Shown here in pieces: positions 40,673 to 52,700 of a stretch of 62,000 bases of DNA (within the stretch, counting starts at the first letter, position 1; every line of letters starts with the position of its first letter). The notes under the pieces were generated by a model. That model was not told where the DNA came from. It was given only the letters and a program-made list of their open reading frames with translations, and ran no database searches. A program made the translations under genes and the position numbers. Origin of the DNA: Selaginella moellendorffii (Eukaryota > Streptophyta > Lycopodiopsida > Selaginellales > Selaginellaceae); assembly GCF_000143415.4 (NCBI RefSeq), contig NW_003314373.1, positions 1-62,000 on the forward strand, written 5' to 3'.

Positions 40673-43600
40673 TCAGGGGTCTCTTGTAGATGGGCCGGGA
40701 TCTGGAGGAACGTCAGGAGGAGGCATCGGCAGATCTGTAGACGGTATTAACTGCTCCTGATCCCTTTGTATGAAGCGTTTTAACCGTTGCACATGCACAA
40801 TCTCCGGAGGATCGGCTTGCTGAACGTCATGCCGAACCTCATAAACTTGTGGTCCAACTTGCCGCAACACCTAATACGGTCCTTTCCACTGCGCAAGGAG
40901 CCCCTTAGATAAACCACGTACCGTAAGATGGGGAAAACGGACTAACACCAAATCATCCACTTTGTACTCCGCAGATGGACGATGATGGGAATTGTAGCGC
41001 CGTTGTTGTCCCACTTGTACGCGGCCTAAGTGTTCAGCAGACTCTGCTCGGACAAGTGGAAGAATGCTTGTCAAATATTGATCCCATGACCTAGCATCAG
41101 GAGCTCGTGGCAATCGCGAAGGTAAACCCAGCTCTGTTGGTAATATTGGATCATGACCATATAGAAGTTTATATGGTGAAGCACCAACAGAACTCTGCAC
41201 CCCTGTGACATAGGCATACCGAAGAGACGGCAAATAATCATCCCAATCCGAATGCTGAAAGTTCACATACTTCGCAATCATCCCTTTGAATGTCCGAACA
41301 AGCCGTTCTACCAGACCGTCTGATTGTGGATGATAAGCACTCGTAAAAGTGTGGTGTATCCCCAACTGAGATGTCAAAACATGAAATACCTCAGCCATAA
41401 ATGCAGGACCATTATCCGAAAGAATCCGCTCTGGACAAGAATGCTGGAACACCACTCGATTGAGGAGGAAGTATCCAACAGCAGTTGCAGAGGCACTAGC
41501 AAGAGCACCAACTTCCACCCAACGAGTCAAGTAGTCAGAAGCAATAATAACATACTCATTGCCAACAGTCGATCGTGGAAAAGGTCCCATAAGATCAAAC
41601 GCCACCAACTCAAACGGACGGGAAACTGCAATTGACTCCAACCGTCCTTCCGCAGCACAAGGAGGAGTATTACGAGCTTGGCACCAAACGCAGCTACGCA
41701 CATACCGGATAATATCATGTCGCATCTCTGGCCAATAGAAAGACCTGCGCAGCTTCTCGGTGACACGACGGTGTCCCATATGCCCACCTAGAATAGAAGA
41801 ATCATGGTAGGCATGGAGAAACCATGGAATAAACACCAAAGGCACCACCAGCCGTAAATGATCATCAGGATCCGTCCCCACAAAATAAAGAAGGCCATCT
41901 TCAAGGCGATATTGAGAATGTAAATGCCGAAAAGGCAAGTCATCAGCAAGTGATGCAGGATTCTCAAACCCATCTCGAAACCTTCGAATCCACGGCTCAA
42001 TCTTTTGAGCCGCGCGAACCTCATCAAGAGAAGGTAGATCTTGCTCTGCGCCCTGTGGACACTGAACGTCAAGGACAGCAACCGCCGACGGCACAGAATC
42101 CTCATCTAGAAAATCCACAGATGCTGGAACAACAAGTTCGTCAGAAACATGAGAAAGGAGTGGAGAAGGAAGAGGAGCTCGAGAAAGGGCATCAGCATCA
42201 GCCATAGAACTCCCTGGGCGATGAACAACATCGAAATCATATATCTGAAGCTTCAAAGCCCATCGAGCCGTACGACCAACCAGGTTCTTCCGCTTCAATA
42301 ATGAAGTAACAGCAGCATGGTCACCTTCAAGTAACGTCCGAGAACCATGTAGATATGCATGAAGTTTCTCGAAACCCCAGACTGCTGCTAAACACTCCTT
42401 CTCCGTCGTGGAGTAGTTCATCTCCGCTGGTTGTAATGTACGGCTTATGTATGCAATGGGATGGCGTTGACCAGGCACACTCGAGCTCTCTTGCATCAAC
42501 ACACCTCCAAGACCAATGTCAGAAGCATCCACGCGCAAAATAAAAGGTCGAGTGTAGTTAGGATATGCCAAAACTGGAGGAGTCGTCAACAGCTCTTTGA
42601 GATTCACGAACGTTCGCTCACAATCCGGAGACCAGATGAAAGATGACGTTGATGACTTCAGCTCGCAATGGTGTAGTGCGATCGGAAAGATGATCCACAA
42701 AACGACCGAGATACTGCACCTTACCCAAAAAGCACTGCACATCATTCACACACTTCGGAGTAGGGAACTTTAGAACAGCCACAAGTTTGTCAGGATCAAC
42801 TTGCAAACCCTCACGAGAAATACGGTACCCAAGATAAGTTGTGTCCTTGGACCCAAACACGCACTTTGACCGCTTCAACTTTAAACCAACGTCGCGTAGC
42901 CGATCCAATACTTTACAAACATCACGAACGTGCTCCTCCCACGTCCCCTCCGAGTGGATCAAGACATCATCAATGAAGTCAGCCGTCACCTCCAGCATAT
43001 CGCAAAGAACTTCGTCCATCATCCGCTGAAAAGTTGCTGGAGCATTGTTCAAACCAAACGGCATCACCAAGAACTCGTACAAACCAAATGGTGTACGAAA
43101 AACAGTCTTAGGAATATCTTCTTTGGCCATCGATACTTGCCAATACCCAGAAGCAAGATCTAGCTTGGTGAACCAACGACTTCACCCCAAACGATCCAAG
43201 AGATCAGCAGTGTGAGGAAGAGGGTACACATCCGGGATTGTCACTTCATTTAACGGACGATAGTCGATGCAGAAACGAATACTCCCATCAGGCTTCATCA
43301 CAAGATGAGGTTCACATGCCCAAGGACTCCGCGACTTCCGAATAACACCCTTCTCCAACATCTCCTTGACGTTTGCACGTAAAATTTTGATCTCCTTGGG
43401 TGACCGACGACAAACAGGAACCTTGATTGGACGAGCATCCCCGGTTGGAATGGGATGACGTGTGGCAATCTTGGCCCCAGACGATAGGTCAAATTCAAAG
43501 AGATCAGAATACTCCTTCATGAGCTGGTCAACAGCTGCAACACAAAGATCATCGTAGGGATCGGAAAAGGGAAGAGCAGAACAAGATGGAAACACAAGAG

Positions 43601-43988
43601 GAAATAGTGGAGGAACAAAAGTAATGGAAGCAGAGGTAGAAATAGAGGGACGAAGAGGTATGGAAGTGAGAGGAATGGATGAAACATAAGGAAGTATGAG
43701 ACAAGGGGGAGAAGCTTCAAAGTCACACTTGGCATGATTGCACTACAACCAATCCATACCAAGAATGAGGTCAAAAGCTTGACTCGGCACCACCCGCAAC
43801 GACTGCAACTCAAGCTCGAGATTGCCCACACGCACAACCAGGTCTGCCTCATCTTGTGCACATGCATGTGTACGGCCGTTGCCATAAAGAATGAAGACTG
43901 GATCCGCCGCACGACGCAAGTGTAGACGACAATGTGTGGCAACAGGTCGAGCAATAGAAGATAAACTCGAACCTGTATCAACCAACAC
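40673..43988 (-). pseudogene. Gypsy pol (protease, RT, RNase H, integrase), broken
   Basis: Protease with LVDTGSSLSSIA (43985 on) ends at a stop after GMDWL. RT begins near 43480 (EKGVIRKSRSPWA, FCIDYRPLNEVTIPDVYPLP), is cut by TGA at about 43184 and continues with FTKLDLASGYW, FGLNNAPATFQ and the catalytic FIDDVLIHS. A frameshift near 42700 precedes RNase H (RVDASDIGLGGVLMQ). Integrase has the H-H-C-C zinc region (GGHMGHRR...CVWCQARN), DLMGPFPRS, LSDNGPAF and SDGLVERLV. A TAG near 40870 cuts the last domain (VLRQVGPQVYEV follows). Damage is spread over all domains. Confidence 0.9.
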
Positions 43989-44027
43989 GGAGAGAAGAAT
44001 AGGAGACCTCTTGTTATAAAAACGAGC

Positions 44028-45062
44028 TTAGAAAGTAAACACTGGATGAACCGGTGCCGAGTGAACCCCTTGATGATACTCCCGAAAGAAAGATGGAGGG
44101 GTCACTAACTTATTCGCGCAAGGTCCCTCCATTACTCGCGCGACTCCTCGTTTCCCGAATGCACCTCGGTATCCAAACCTTCCACCGCAGCAGCACCAAC
44201 GGGACGTTGCTAACGCCAAGGTCTCCACCCAGGAAATGGAGGTCGCCAATCCGGAAAGCGCCGATAACGCCGATAAGTATGACCAACTTCATCACACGCC
44301 CAGCAACGAACATCACGGCCACGACCACGTCCTTGCCCTTGTCCTTGGACTCGAGTAGCAGCAGCATCAACCTCCATTGGAATAGGACTATCACTCATAG
44401 GAAGTGGAGCTGAAGGATGTGCAGCGAGAAGCGGAAGAGGCGACGTCTCATAACGTTGTGTCAAGCGAAGAGCATCGTCAAGGGTGGCAGGAGCAAGTGC
44501 ATGCACAAGGCCAACAAAATCTTGACGAAGTGCTGGCCACAACATTCCTAGCTTGATCCGCTCCGACATATTAGGCTCCGCACGAAGCAAAAGACTTCGG
44601 AAACGAACGCCAAATTGCATCACCGACTCAGATGGTCCTTGGCGAAGACGATGCAATTGTTGGAAGGCATCATCACAATCGTCGGCATGTCCGAAGGCGC
44701 GTTTGAAGACGTCCAGAAGAACACTCCAATCCCCACGAGTGGCCGCACTCAATCCATTGTACCACTGCAAACCATCCCTTGGAGACACGTGGGAAACTCA
44801 CGCAAACATCGAGCATCATCCCAAGAATGATATGTGGCAATCACCGTGAAGTGATAGAACCAATGGTACACATCATCCCCAGGATTCCCACAAAAGAACT
44901 CCGGCCGAACGCGAGGATTAGCACCAAGAGCAGGAAGAGTTGGACCACGTGCTGTGAATGCCGCCATCAATTGAGTTTGGTTGTTCAATTGCAAGTGCAT
45001 AGCATCAAACAAGTGAACCAACTGCTGCTCTAGAGTCAAAGGAGGAGATTGCGGATCGGCTA
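44028..45062 (-). pseudogene. Gypsy gag, broken
   Basis: The capsid part reads LEQQLVHLFDAMHLQLNNQTQLM and RPEFFCGNPGDDVYHWF. After a frameshift near 44780 it continues with GLQWYNGLSAATRGDWSVLLDVF. A Gly/Arg-rich stretch precedes a zinc knuckle C-W-A-C-D-E-V-G-H-T-Y-R-R-Y in which the last Cys is Tyr, so the knuckle is spoiled. Confidence 0.8.
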
Positions 45063-45296
45063 TGAAGATGAACGAAAAAGAAAAAGCAAAAGAAGAGAAA
45101 TGACAAAAAGCTGGAAAGAAATGGTAGATCTAGACAATGCAAAAAGCTAGATCTAAACCAAAATCCTGAAAGGAAAGAACAAAAGAAAGGAAATGGAAAA
45201 AACTAGATCTAGACGATGCAAAAGCTAGATGTAAATCAAAATCCCAAATCCGAGCACTCCCCAGGGACAATCAAAGGTGCCCTTTATCTCCACCAA

Positions 45297-45471
45297 TGTA
45301 AGTGCATGGAATATGGAACAGGAATACAAAAATGTGCATATCCATTAACCCAAAAACCCTAGTTTATATACAAGAGCAAGTGGTCCGGATTGAAACCAAT
45401 CCGACGGCTACCAAAATCCCACTATGCTAATATTAGTATACAGCATCGTAGCCGTACACTTGGCTCTCACA
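45297..45471 (-). repeat. Gypsy 5' LTR
   Basis: 175 bp, starting tgtaagtgcatgg and ending gctctcaca on the plus strand; partner of 40466-40640. Confidence 0.95.
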
Positions 45472-45849
45472 TATGCATAATATTTTTGCAAAAAACTCAA
45501 AGAAAAAAGAGTATATCTAAATATATGTAAATATATAATGCTCTCATATACAATCATATATTTGTTATGGATTAGAGGGAATAATCTAATCCCAAAATAT
45601 TCCAGAGCCTTGTCCAAATTGTGTACTTTCTTAGTCGTTTTTTCTTGGTTTGAAGTTTAAGACTTTGGCACCTGATTTCTCACGTTCTAAAGCACTATTT
45701 CTCTTGTTAATTTGCAAGATAGATCTTGTTTCTTGTTTTGAGATTTTATTTATATCACTCTGTCAGAAGAAAGCTTTAGCATGATTTCTTATTCTCCGTC
45801 GTTTAAGCTAAGATCCAGTTTCCAAGCTGCAGCAAATACCGGTACCCTT

Positions 45850-47538
45850 TCACATAGGGTTCTTGAGCAATCGCAGGGACGCGATTCCACTGGCGAGCAG
45901 CGCCGCCGCTGCAATCTTGCCGCCATTTTCAGTGCCGAACTCGGCGACATTGATCCTGGCGTCGATCCAGTTGTAGAGCGCGAGGTATGAATCATGGCCG
46001 AGGAGTGTGTAGAGAAATCGCGCTGGGGAGAGGATAGCCTGGTATGCCGCTGGGAGGTAAGCAGTGAGGCCGAGCGCGTCAAACAGGGCATCCAGGAACC
46101 AGTCGCTGTGGACCGAGGCGGCGACTCCGTTGACGACGATAGTTCCTTGGAGAGTCAATGGATTATAGAGGCCGGGCTTTGTAACGATCGAGATTCGTGT
46201 GACTGGGAATGGAGTCATGATCGAATTGTTGGTGGGCGATGAAGCGGTCAACACATCTCCGACAAGAACGTCTTGCGCACGCTTGAATTTGACTCCACCT
46301 AGAAATGGTTCGTAAGCTTGGTGGAAAAAAAAGTTTTGGAAGGAAAAGATGACACACACCAGCTTTGAGCAGCGTTGGCACGAAATGCAGGCGCGAGAGC
46401 TCAAGGGTCTTTGAGTGGGATAGTTCCAGGTTGACGAAGTCACTCTTCTGCCCCAAGTCTCGGTGGCCGAAAGCATAGATTTCACTGAACTCGAGCCTCC
46501 CGTTCTTGAGCGTCCCAACCTTCACGACACGAGCAGAGGAAAACGGTTTAGTGGAAGCGATGGATGATCAGGATAGATACCTTGTCACCGATTTGGAGCT
46601 GGCTCATCGTCTTTGTCTCGCCCGTGGAAGTTTGCACCGTTGCATCTCCAGGGAAGCACGCACTCACGCAGCCAGCAGCCGCGCCAAGCTGAGCACTCAC
46701 TCCCAAAACGCCAGCGATGCAGAAAGGTGCCAATGGTCCCAGTCCCAAGCAACCTCCAGTTCCCAACACTCCCGTGATTGCACCTCCGATTGCTCCTGCA
46801 AAAAAGAAGGAACGAGCTAACATATGGATCACCCCGAGGTACCTTTCCCTGCTTCTTCTTTGCAGTCACCAAGCAAGAATCTTCGAGCTGCCTGATGATC
46901 GCCAGAAGAGTTTGTGAACAGTAGTTGCTGCTCGAGTTCCAAGCGTTTCTTGTAGAGGCTTTCCACGTCACTGCCGGTCATGTACACACCACAGCCAGTT
47001 CCTCCAGCGTTGCTTGGGCAAACAATCTGGTAAGCATCCAGTGATTTATGTTGCTGCAAAATGATCACTCAACTTACAGCACTCTTGCGGCCATAGTTGT
47101 CTGTGAACACGAACTGCGTTCCGGATGAATCTGGAGCGGCACCACAGCCACCGGTTGCGACCACCTAGAGATAGCATCCAGTCGTCAGCAAGAGAAAGAT
47201 TAACGTAACAAAGGTACTTGTCTAGACTCTACCTTTAACGTGAGGGTCTCGGATCCTCCCCAGTCGCCATCTATCTTTGCAGTGTATTCCTGTCTTCCAG
47301 TCTGGACAATCTTCTGGCAGATGGTGGTGATTGCACTCGCGGGAACCGAGCCCCAAAGCATTGCGGGAGTCTTTGATGCGAGAAGAGACGACGCGATCTG
47401 ATCGCCAGTGGTTCCAATGAAGGTGTTTGGCTTGCCTTTGGTGAGGCTGGGAGTCGTGGCTGTGAAACTCAAATCTTGCGCATTGCAAACGCTGGAGATC
47501 ACAGCAAGAACAAGAAAAAACGCGACGAGACTCTTCAT
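45850..47538 (-). CDS. Secreted protein with C-terminal Hedgehog/Hog-type Hint module (copy 2)
   Basis: Six exons, the same phases as copy 1: 47538-47233, 47164-47078, 47026-46843, 46795-46581, 46519-46360, 46298-45850; 466 residues. The ATG at 47538 (MKSLVAFFLVLAVISSVCNA) is chosen over one ten codons upstream because it starts the signal peptide. Exons 2-6 are nearly identical to copy 1, while exon 1 differs at about one residue in five. The Hint start SACFPGDATVQT and end GTIVVNGVAASVHS are unchanged. Block B reads LELSRLHFVPTL, with Arg where copy 1 has Pro. The C-terminus ends SLRLLKNPM, three residues shorter. A TATA-like box (ttataagg on the minus strand, 47605-47597) is intact, unlike in copy 1, so this copy is the likelier to be transcribed. 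Confidence 0.88.
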
Positions 47539-48089
47539 TCTCTCTCCTCTATAAACTTCTTTTTCCAACTCTGAACTTCTATGCTTGCTTGCAATCCTTA
47601 TAAATGCTGCAAGTCCAAAGTTCTAAGAAGAGAGATTTTTTCATGACCAACCACACTGCAACACCTGAAAGAGCTAAGAATATTACAAAACAAAAAGAAT
47701 CTGTAGCTCTTGCTTATCTGTACCAGAGATGAGAGAAGGCCTTTAAATCGATTGATCTTGTCCGTTTAAAGTGGAGGTATTGATGTCACCTACGGCAAGA
47801 AAAATTTAAGGTTCCTTCAGGGGCAGGGAATCAAATCTAGACACAAGGTTGATAGTGTCATGCATTGCTGGAAAGTAGATGTTTCCATTGATTAATCTAA
47901 TCTCCTTGTCCCGTATATGAAGAATATTCTGGGATCTAGAATAATAGACTTGTGTCGTGGTCAAGACGCCAAAACTTTCGCTGCATGCTGTGTGACAAAA
48001 ACTTTGCGTTAGTTTTGTGCTGAGCAGGGAGTGGATTACTTGAAGTATGACAATTGTCACACCGATGGAATCTCACCGAGAATCCGGTA
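47539..48089. other. Spacer between Hint copy 2 and the ARM pseudogene
   Basis: Promoter side of Hint copy 2 and short frames only; nothing else recognised. Confidence 0.5.
47597..47606 (-). promoter_or_regulatory. TATA box of Hint copy 2
   Basis: Minus-strand atttataagg, about 59-68 bp before the start codon. The flanking aggattgcaagcaagcatag is conserved in copy 1 (35422 on), where the box itself has changed to tgtaaaagg. Confidence 0.55.
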
Positions 48090-48850
48090 AGAAAACTGGA
48101 AGAATCGCTCGGGTAGAACAAACCCTTAGAGTTGCCGACCAGAACCACGACGTTGTTATTGTTGCAAAGGTTGCGAAGAGCTCCGGTCAAGAGCCCCAGC
48201 ACGCCGGTTGGAATTGCTCCCACAGGCTTGGAACCATACCCTCGGTGGAAAAAATCTTGGCCCCAACGTGGTTGACAGTGGTGGTCACTGCAAATATCGC
48301 TTTTGCTGCAGCACTGTGAGCGACTGTGGATCCATTCTTGAGCAACGCGAGCAAAGGCGGAACGCATCCCCCGAACTTTCATTCTCTGCTCCTCCTCCTT
48401 GCACAGAAGGGCCATGACCGCCGCTACGTTGATCTTAGAACTGGTGGTACCTGTTCTCAGCAAATTCACCAGCAGTGGTATCGCTTACGTGTGAGATGTG
48501 ATCGCCTTCTTGGCATTTTGATCTCGCTCCTCCATGAGTACCAAGAGCTGCTTGCAGGCATTCTCTTTCTCCTGGGGGCTGAAGCTTGCTCCTCTCAGCT
48601 GCTCGATGCACAGTGCTACACTGGCCAGGACACCGTCCGGGTCCTCCATAGCCGAGTCCCTGGAAGGAAAACAAAGAAAAACCATCAATGTGGACAAGAC
48701 TCCACCAAGTAGAGCTCAGATCTAAGCTTACCTCACAGCTCTGGTGCTCGTGACGGACCGTGGAGTCGCAGGCTCAACATGGTTCTTGAGAGACTTTGAA
48801 ATTTGCTGCAAGGCTGGGCGAACAAGCGGCTCGTGCTCCTTGGACACCAT
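48090..48850 (-). pseudogene. CSI1/POM2-like ARM-repeat pseudogene (N-terminal fragment)
   Basis: Minus-strand segments in order: LKNHVEPATPRSVTSTRAVR (about 48800-48733), then [21 protein letters not shown] (48660 on) and [24 protein letters not shown]. After a stop comes IPLLVNLLRTGTTSSKINVAAVMALLCKEEEQRMKV. After a frame change comes GCVPPLLALLKNGSTVAHSAAAKAIFAV, HVGAKIFSTEGMVPSLWEQF, another stop, and LTGALRNLCNN. This is the start of CELLULOSE SYNTHASE INTERACTIVE proteins, which link cellulose synthase complexes to microtubules and are normally over 2000 residues. Only the first repeats remain, with at least two stops and one frameshift. Confidence 0.8.
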
Positions 48851-49548
48851 TCTGGAGCACGAGGGTCAGCTCGGCCGAGAGTGGATGCGAAAAACCGAGA
48901 ATGCAGGCACAGATCCTAGCTACAAACCCACCTGGAGTTGGATCCGAGCGATCAACCATGCAGCGCCAATGGATCTGGAGCTGTGCTGGATGCAACGATG
49001 AACCTGCTGGGTGGCGGCCTGAGAATTCGTGTTTTCCTCCACGGCAAGAGAGTCCCTGACGAGGAAGCCACACTGGCTCAAGTCGGGCTTTCGGCTCAGG
49101 CTGGAAAGAGCGGCTCTCTGGGATTTATGTTGGAGCCAGCATCCTCTTCCAACTCCGAGGATGCTCTTCGAGAAGGCGATAATCAAATTGCCATTCAAAA
49201 ATATAAAAAAAATAGCTTGTCTTCCCTATCACTTGCATTATTAATTAATTGTGTGTAATGAATAGTAGTAAATTTCTAGATAAAGTTAACCATGTAGATA
49301 ATCAAAATTCCTAACATTGCTATCTATTTGAAAATTTACTGCAGATCCCCTGAAAAATTATTTGCATTTTTCACATCCACAAATAAAATATTCTAGATTA
49401 TTCTAGTTGAAGGGTGAGTAAAGGTAATTTTGTAATTTTGTAGGGTCAGAAGGAGAGTGGAGAACTCCTGGCAATCTCTTCAACCATTCTATTCCCTGCG
49501 TCCAGGATGTGTGAGATTGTGGCACAGCTCCAGGCAGTGGTTTTTAGA
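48851..49548. other. Spacer between CSI1 relic and copia element
   Basis: 48851-49200 has open frames on both strands (e.g. 48938-49258 plus) with no recognised domain. 49200-49548 is AT-rich and empty. Confidence 0.4.
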
Positions 49549-49763
49549 TGTTGGAGCCGAAATCTAAGGTGTGATAAGTGCCTTGAATCATAGAGATTAA
49601 GGACCAAATTCAATGGCAAATTTCAGGAGAAAATTCTGGATGTAACTAATATATAGTTAGTGTTTCTTTCTTCTTTCATAAAAAAAAACAGTTGTTTCTA
49701 GTTTCCTTCTGAAAAGATCCTATTCATTCTTTGCCTTCATTCTAGCATTCTAGCTCTTTGTTA
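49549..49763 (+). repeat. Copia 5' LTR
   Basis: Starts tgttggagccgaaatc, ends gctctttgtta; the terminal CA has become TA. Confidence 0.85.
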
Positions 49764-52700
49764 TGGTATTGAAGCAAAATCAAAAGGATGGAAATGCTGC
49801 CACTGTCACTTTCTCAAATGGCCATTCCATTTCCATTTTTGGAAAAGCATGTAAAAGGGAGTCATGTAGCTTTACTGTCAATGTGTATGTTAAGTTGGGC
49901 TTTGTGAGTCAAAAAATGGTGGTCTGGAAACTTCTCAAGCTGGAGGTGCCAGATGGAGCTCATCCTCAAAGGTGAGGGAGTTTGGGGCATTGTCAACAGT
50001 GACAAGCTGAAGCCAAAAGCTAATGCAAGCTATCAGAAGGTGGATACCTTGAGTCGGCGTGAGGACAAAGGCATGGCAACAATCAGACTTGTGGTGACAG
50101 AGAGTGTGCTGCCCTTAGTGAGAATTACACTAGCAGCGAGCTGTGGAAGAAGTTGTGCGAGAAGCACAAGTAGCAAACGCATGTCCAGATTGGCCATCTC
50201 TACATAAAGATGGTCAACATGAGGTGGACAGAGTCAAAAGCTTTGACTAGTTCGTGGATAACAGGAAAAACATATATTGGCAAATCAAGGAGTTAGATAA
50301 GGAAAACAAGTTTTCTCTTCTTCAGAATTATTTTTTTCTTCATGCTCTTCTTAATTCCTTCCATTCTCTTTGAAATAATGATGTAAGTTGACAAACTTTA
50401 ACTTAGTTGTGCCATATTTGCCATCAAGGAGGAAATCATCATGTAGAAGGATGTTAGAATTCTTCACTTCAAATCTGATTAGGCTTTATTCGCTAGAAGC
50501 TCTTCTAAGCAATTTGTGAAGAAGAAGAACAACAATAAAATTTCAAAGGATGGAGGTTTTTCTAAGGCAAATGAGAGCAATGTGAAGTCTAACAAGGACT
50601 CTAAGAAGAAGAAATTTTGATATTATTGTAACAAGTCTAACCATGAAGAAATTGAATGCAAGTTGAAGATGAAACACCTTCAACAATAGCTAGAAGATTT
50701 CAAATCTTTAAAATCTATAGCTCACTATGGACAGCTTTTGGATGAAGTTTGTGTTGCTAAGGTCAAAATTGAGTTTTGCAACAATGCCATGGTAACTAAC
50801 TCTTTTGTGATTGATTCTGGAGCTACTACTCATCTATCTTGGCACAAAGATCATTTTGTCAAATATAAAAATTGTCTTGGCCAGCATGCTATGCAGTTAG
50901 GAGACAATAGTGAGCATGGTGTTCATGGCATTAGTGACATCAATGTTCAGACATCTCATTGGAACTTAACTCTGACTGGGGTAATATATGTTCCTACCCT
51001 TCACAAAGATTTGCTTTCTGTTGCTAAGATTGTTGGGAACAATCTGTGTTTTGATCATCAAGTTTGTGTTATTTAAAATGCACAAACTCATGATATGGTT
51101 GCTATAGCTCCTAGGAAAGGAAATCTATGGCAACTCAAGGACAAAGAGTCCACCAGCTCTTTGATTTTTGCCTCTATTGGTAAAGGCATATGTGATCTAT
51201 GGCATAAATGACTTGGCGATTACATATTGTCTGGGATTTCCACCTTAAGGAACATGGTAAATGGTTTAGATGTATCTAACAAATTAACTTTTGCTCCATA
51301 TGAAGCATGTGCATTTGGAAAGCATCATCATTACCCTTTTAAAATGATTGGAAGTCGAGTAAGTAATTTGCTTGAACTTGTCCATATTGATGTTTGTGGT
51401 CCAGTACAAGTTCCATCTTTCAAGAAGGCTAAGTATTTCTTGATTTTCATAGATGATCTTAGTCACAAAACTTGGGTTTATTTTCTGAAGAAGAAATTTG
51501 AGGTCTTGGATTGCTTTGTAAATTGGAAAGCCTTGGTTGAAAACCAAATTGGTTGTCAAATCAATAAGCTATACATGGATAATGGTGATGAATTTGTGAA
51601 TAATGCTTTAATAGCATTTGTTCCCAAGCCAGAATCTAGCCAGCTCACCGAACCATATATGGCTCAACATAATGGGGTGGCAGAATGTAAGAATCACACT
51701 ATTGTGAATACAACACAATACCTTCTTGCTCAATCTCACGCTCCACCACATTTTGGGTAGAGGCAATTAGGTATGCTATTTTTCTCCTTAACCATTGCCC
51801 TATTGTGCTCTAGAAGAGTGCTTTAAACCTAATGTGGCACATGTATAGATTTTTGGATGCACAATATATTGGCATGTTCCACAAGAGATATGCACCAAGT
51901 TTGATCTAACTGGGGAAAAACTCATGTTTGTTGGCATGTCTAATTTTAATTCTCATGCTTACAAATTGATGGATCTTATAACAACCATGGTTCACATTTG
52001 CAAGCAGAAAGAAGTGGTACTTTTTGAGAAAACCCCTTTTTTTTGTTTTATTCTTGATTTCAACTTTGTGAATTTTCCAAATTCTTGATTTTGGAATGAT
52101 GTTATTCTTGATGTTGATTTTTGGAATGATGCTCAACACGAAGAAGCACTTAAGCAAAGAGGAACTGATCCAATCATCGAAGTCCCAGCTCAACTTTCTC
52201 CTCCAAGATTTGATACTGTTTTGACTCCAATGGCATCTCTAACATTCAATGAGGCTACTCTTGAGCCACTTGGATAAGAATTTTTCAAGTAGAAAGACAC
52301 TTGAAAATGTTGAATGCTCCTATGCTATTACCTTTGATTTGTTGGAGTTTTATGTAGTCGCATGTACACTTGAGCCTTCCTCATTCATGGAAGCTATAGC
52401 TAGTTCAAATGCAAGCCATTGGAAGTGAGCAATGAACCAAGAAATTAAGTCCATCATTCGTATGCACACTTTTGATGAAATGGTTCTTCTAGTTGGAATT
52501 ACAACTCTTGATAGTCAATGGGTCTACAAAATGAAGCTCAACCCTGATAATTTCATCAACTATCACAAAGCTCAATTTGTTGCACAAGGCTACAAACGAT
52601 AATATGGTATGGATTATCTCAAGACATATTCTCCAGTGGTAAAGATGACAAGTGTTCTAATTTTGCTTGCTTTTGCAACTTATTTTGATCTTGAGATTTA

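Larger units (their letters stand above)
40466..45471 (-). mobile_element. Ty3/gypsy LTR retrotransposon, decayed, 5.0 kb
   Basis: Coding strand is minus, so the 5' LTR is 45471-45297 and the 3' LTR 40640-40466 (175 bp each, TG...CA, unusually short). A 4-bp direct repeat tatg flanks it (40462-40465, 45472-45475). A purine-rich tract (minus-strand gagaggagggga) abuts the 3' LTR. Order gag, protease, reverse transcriptase, RNase H, integrase places it in Ty3/gypsy. Stops and frameshifts interrupt gag and pol, so it is not autonomous now. The LTR holds a TATA-like tatataa on the minus strand. Confidence 0.95.
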
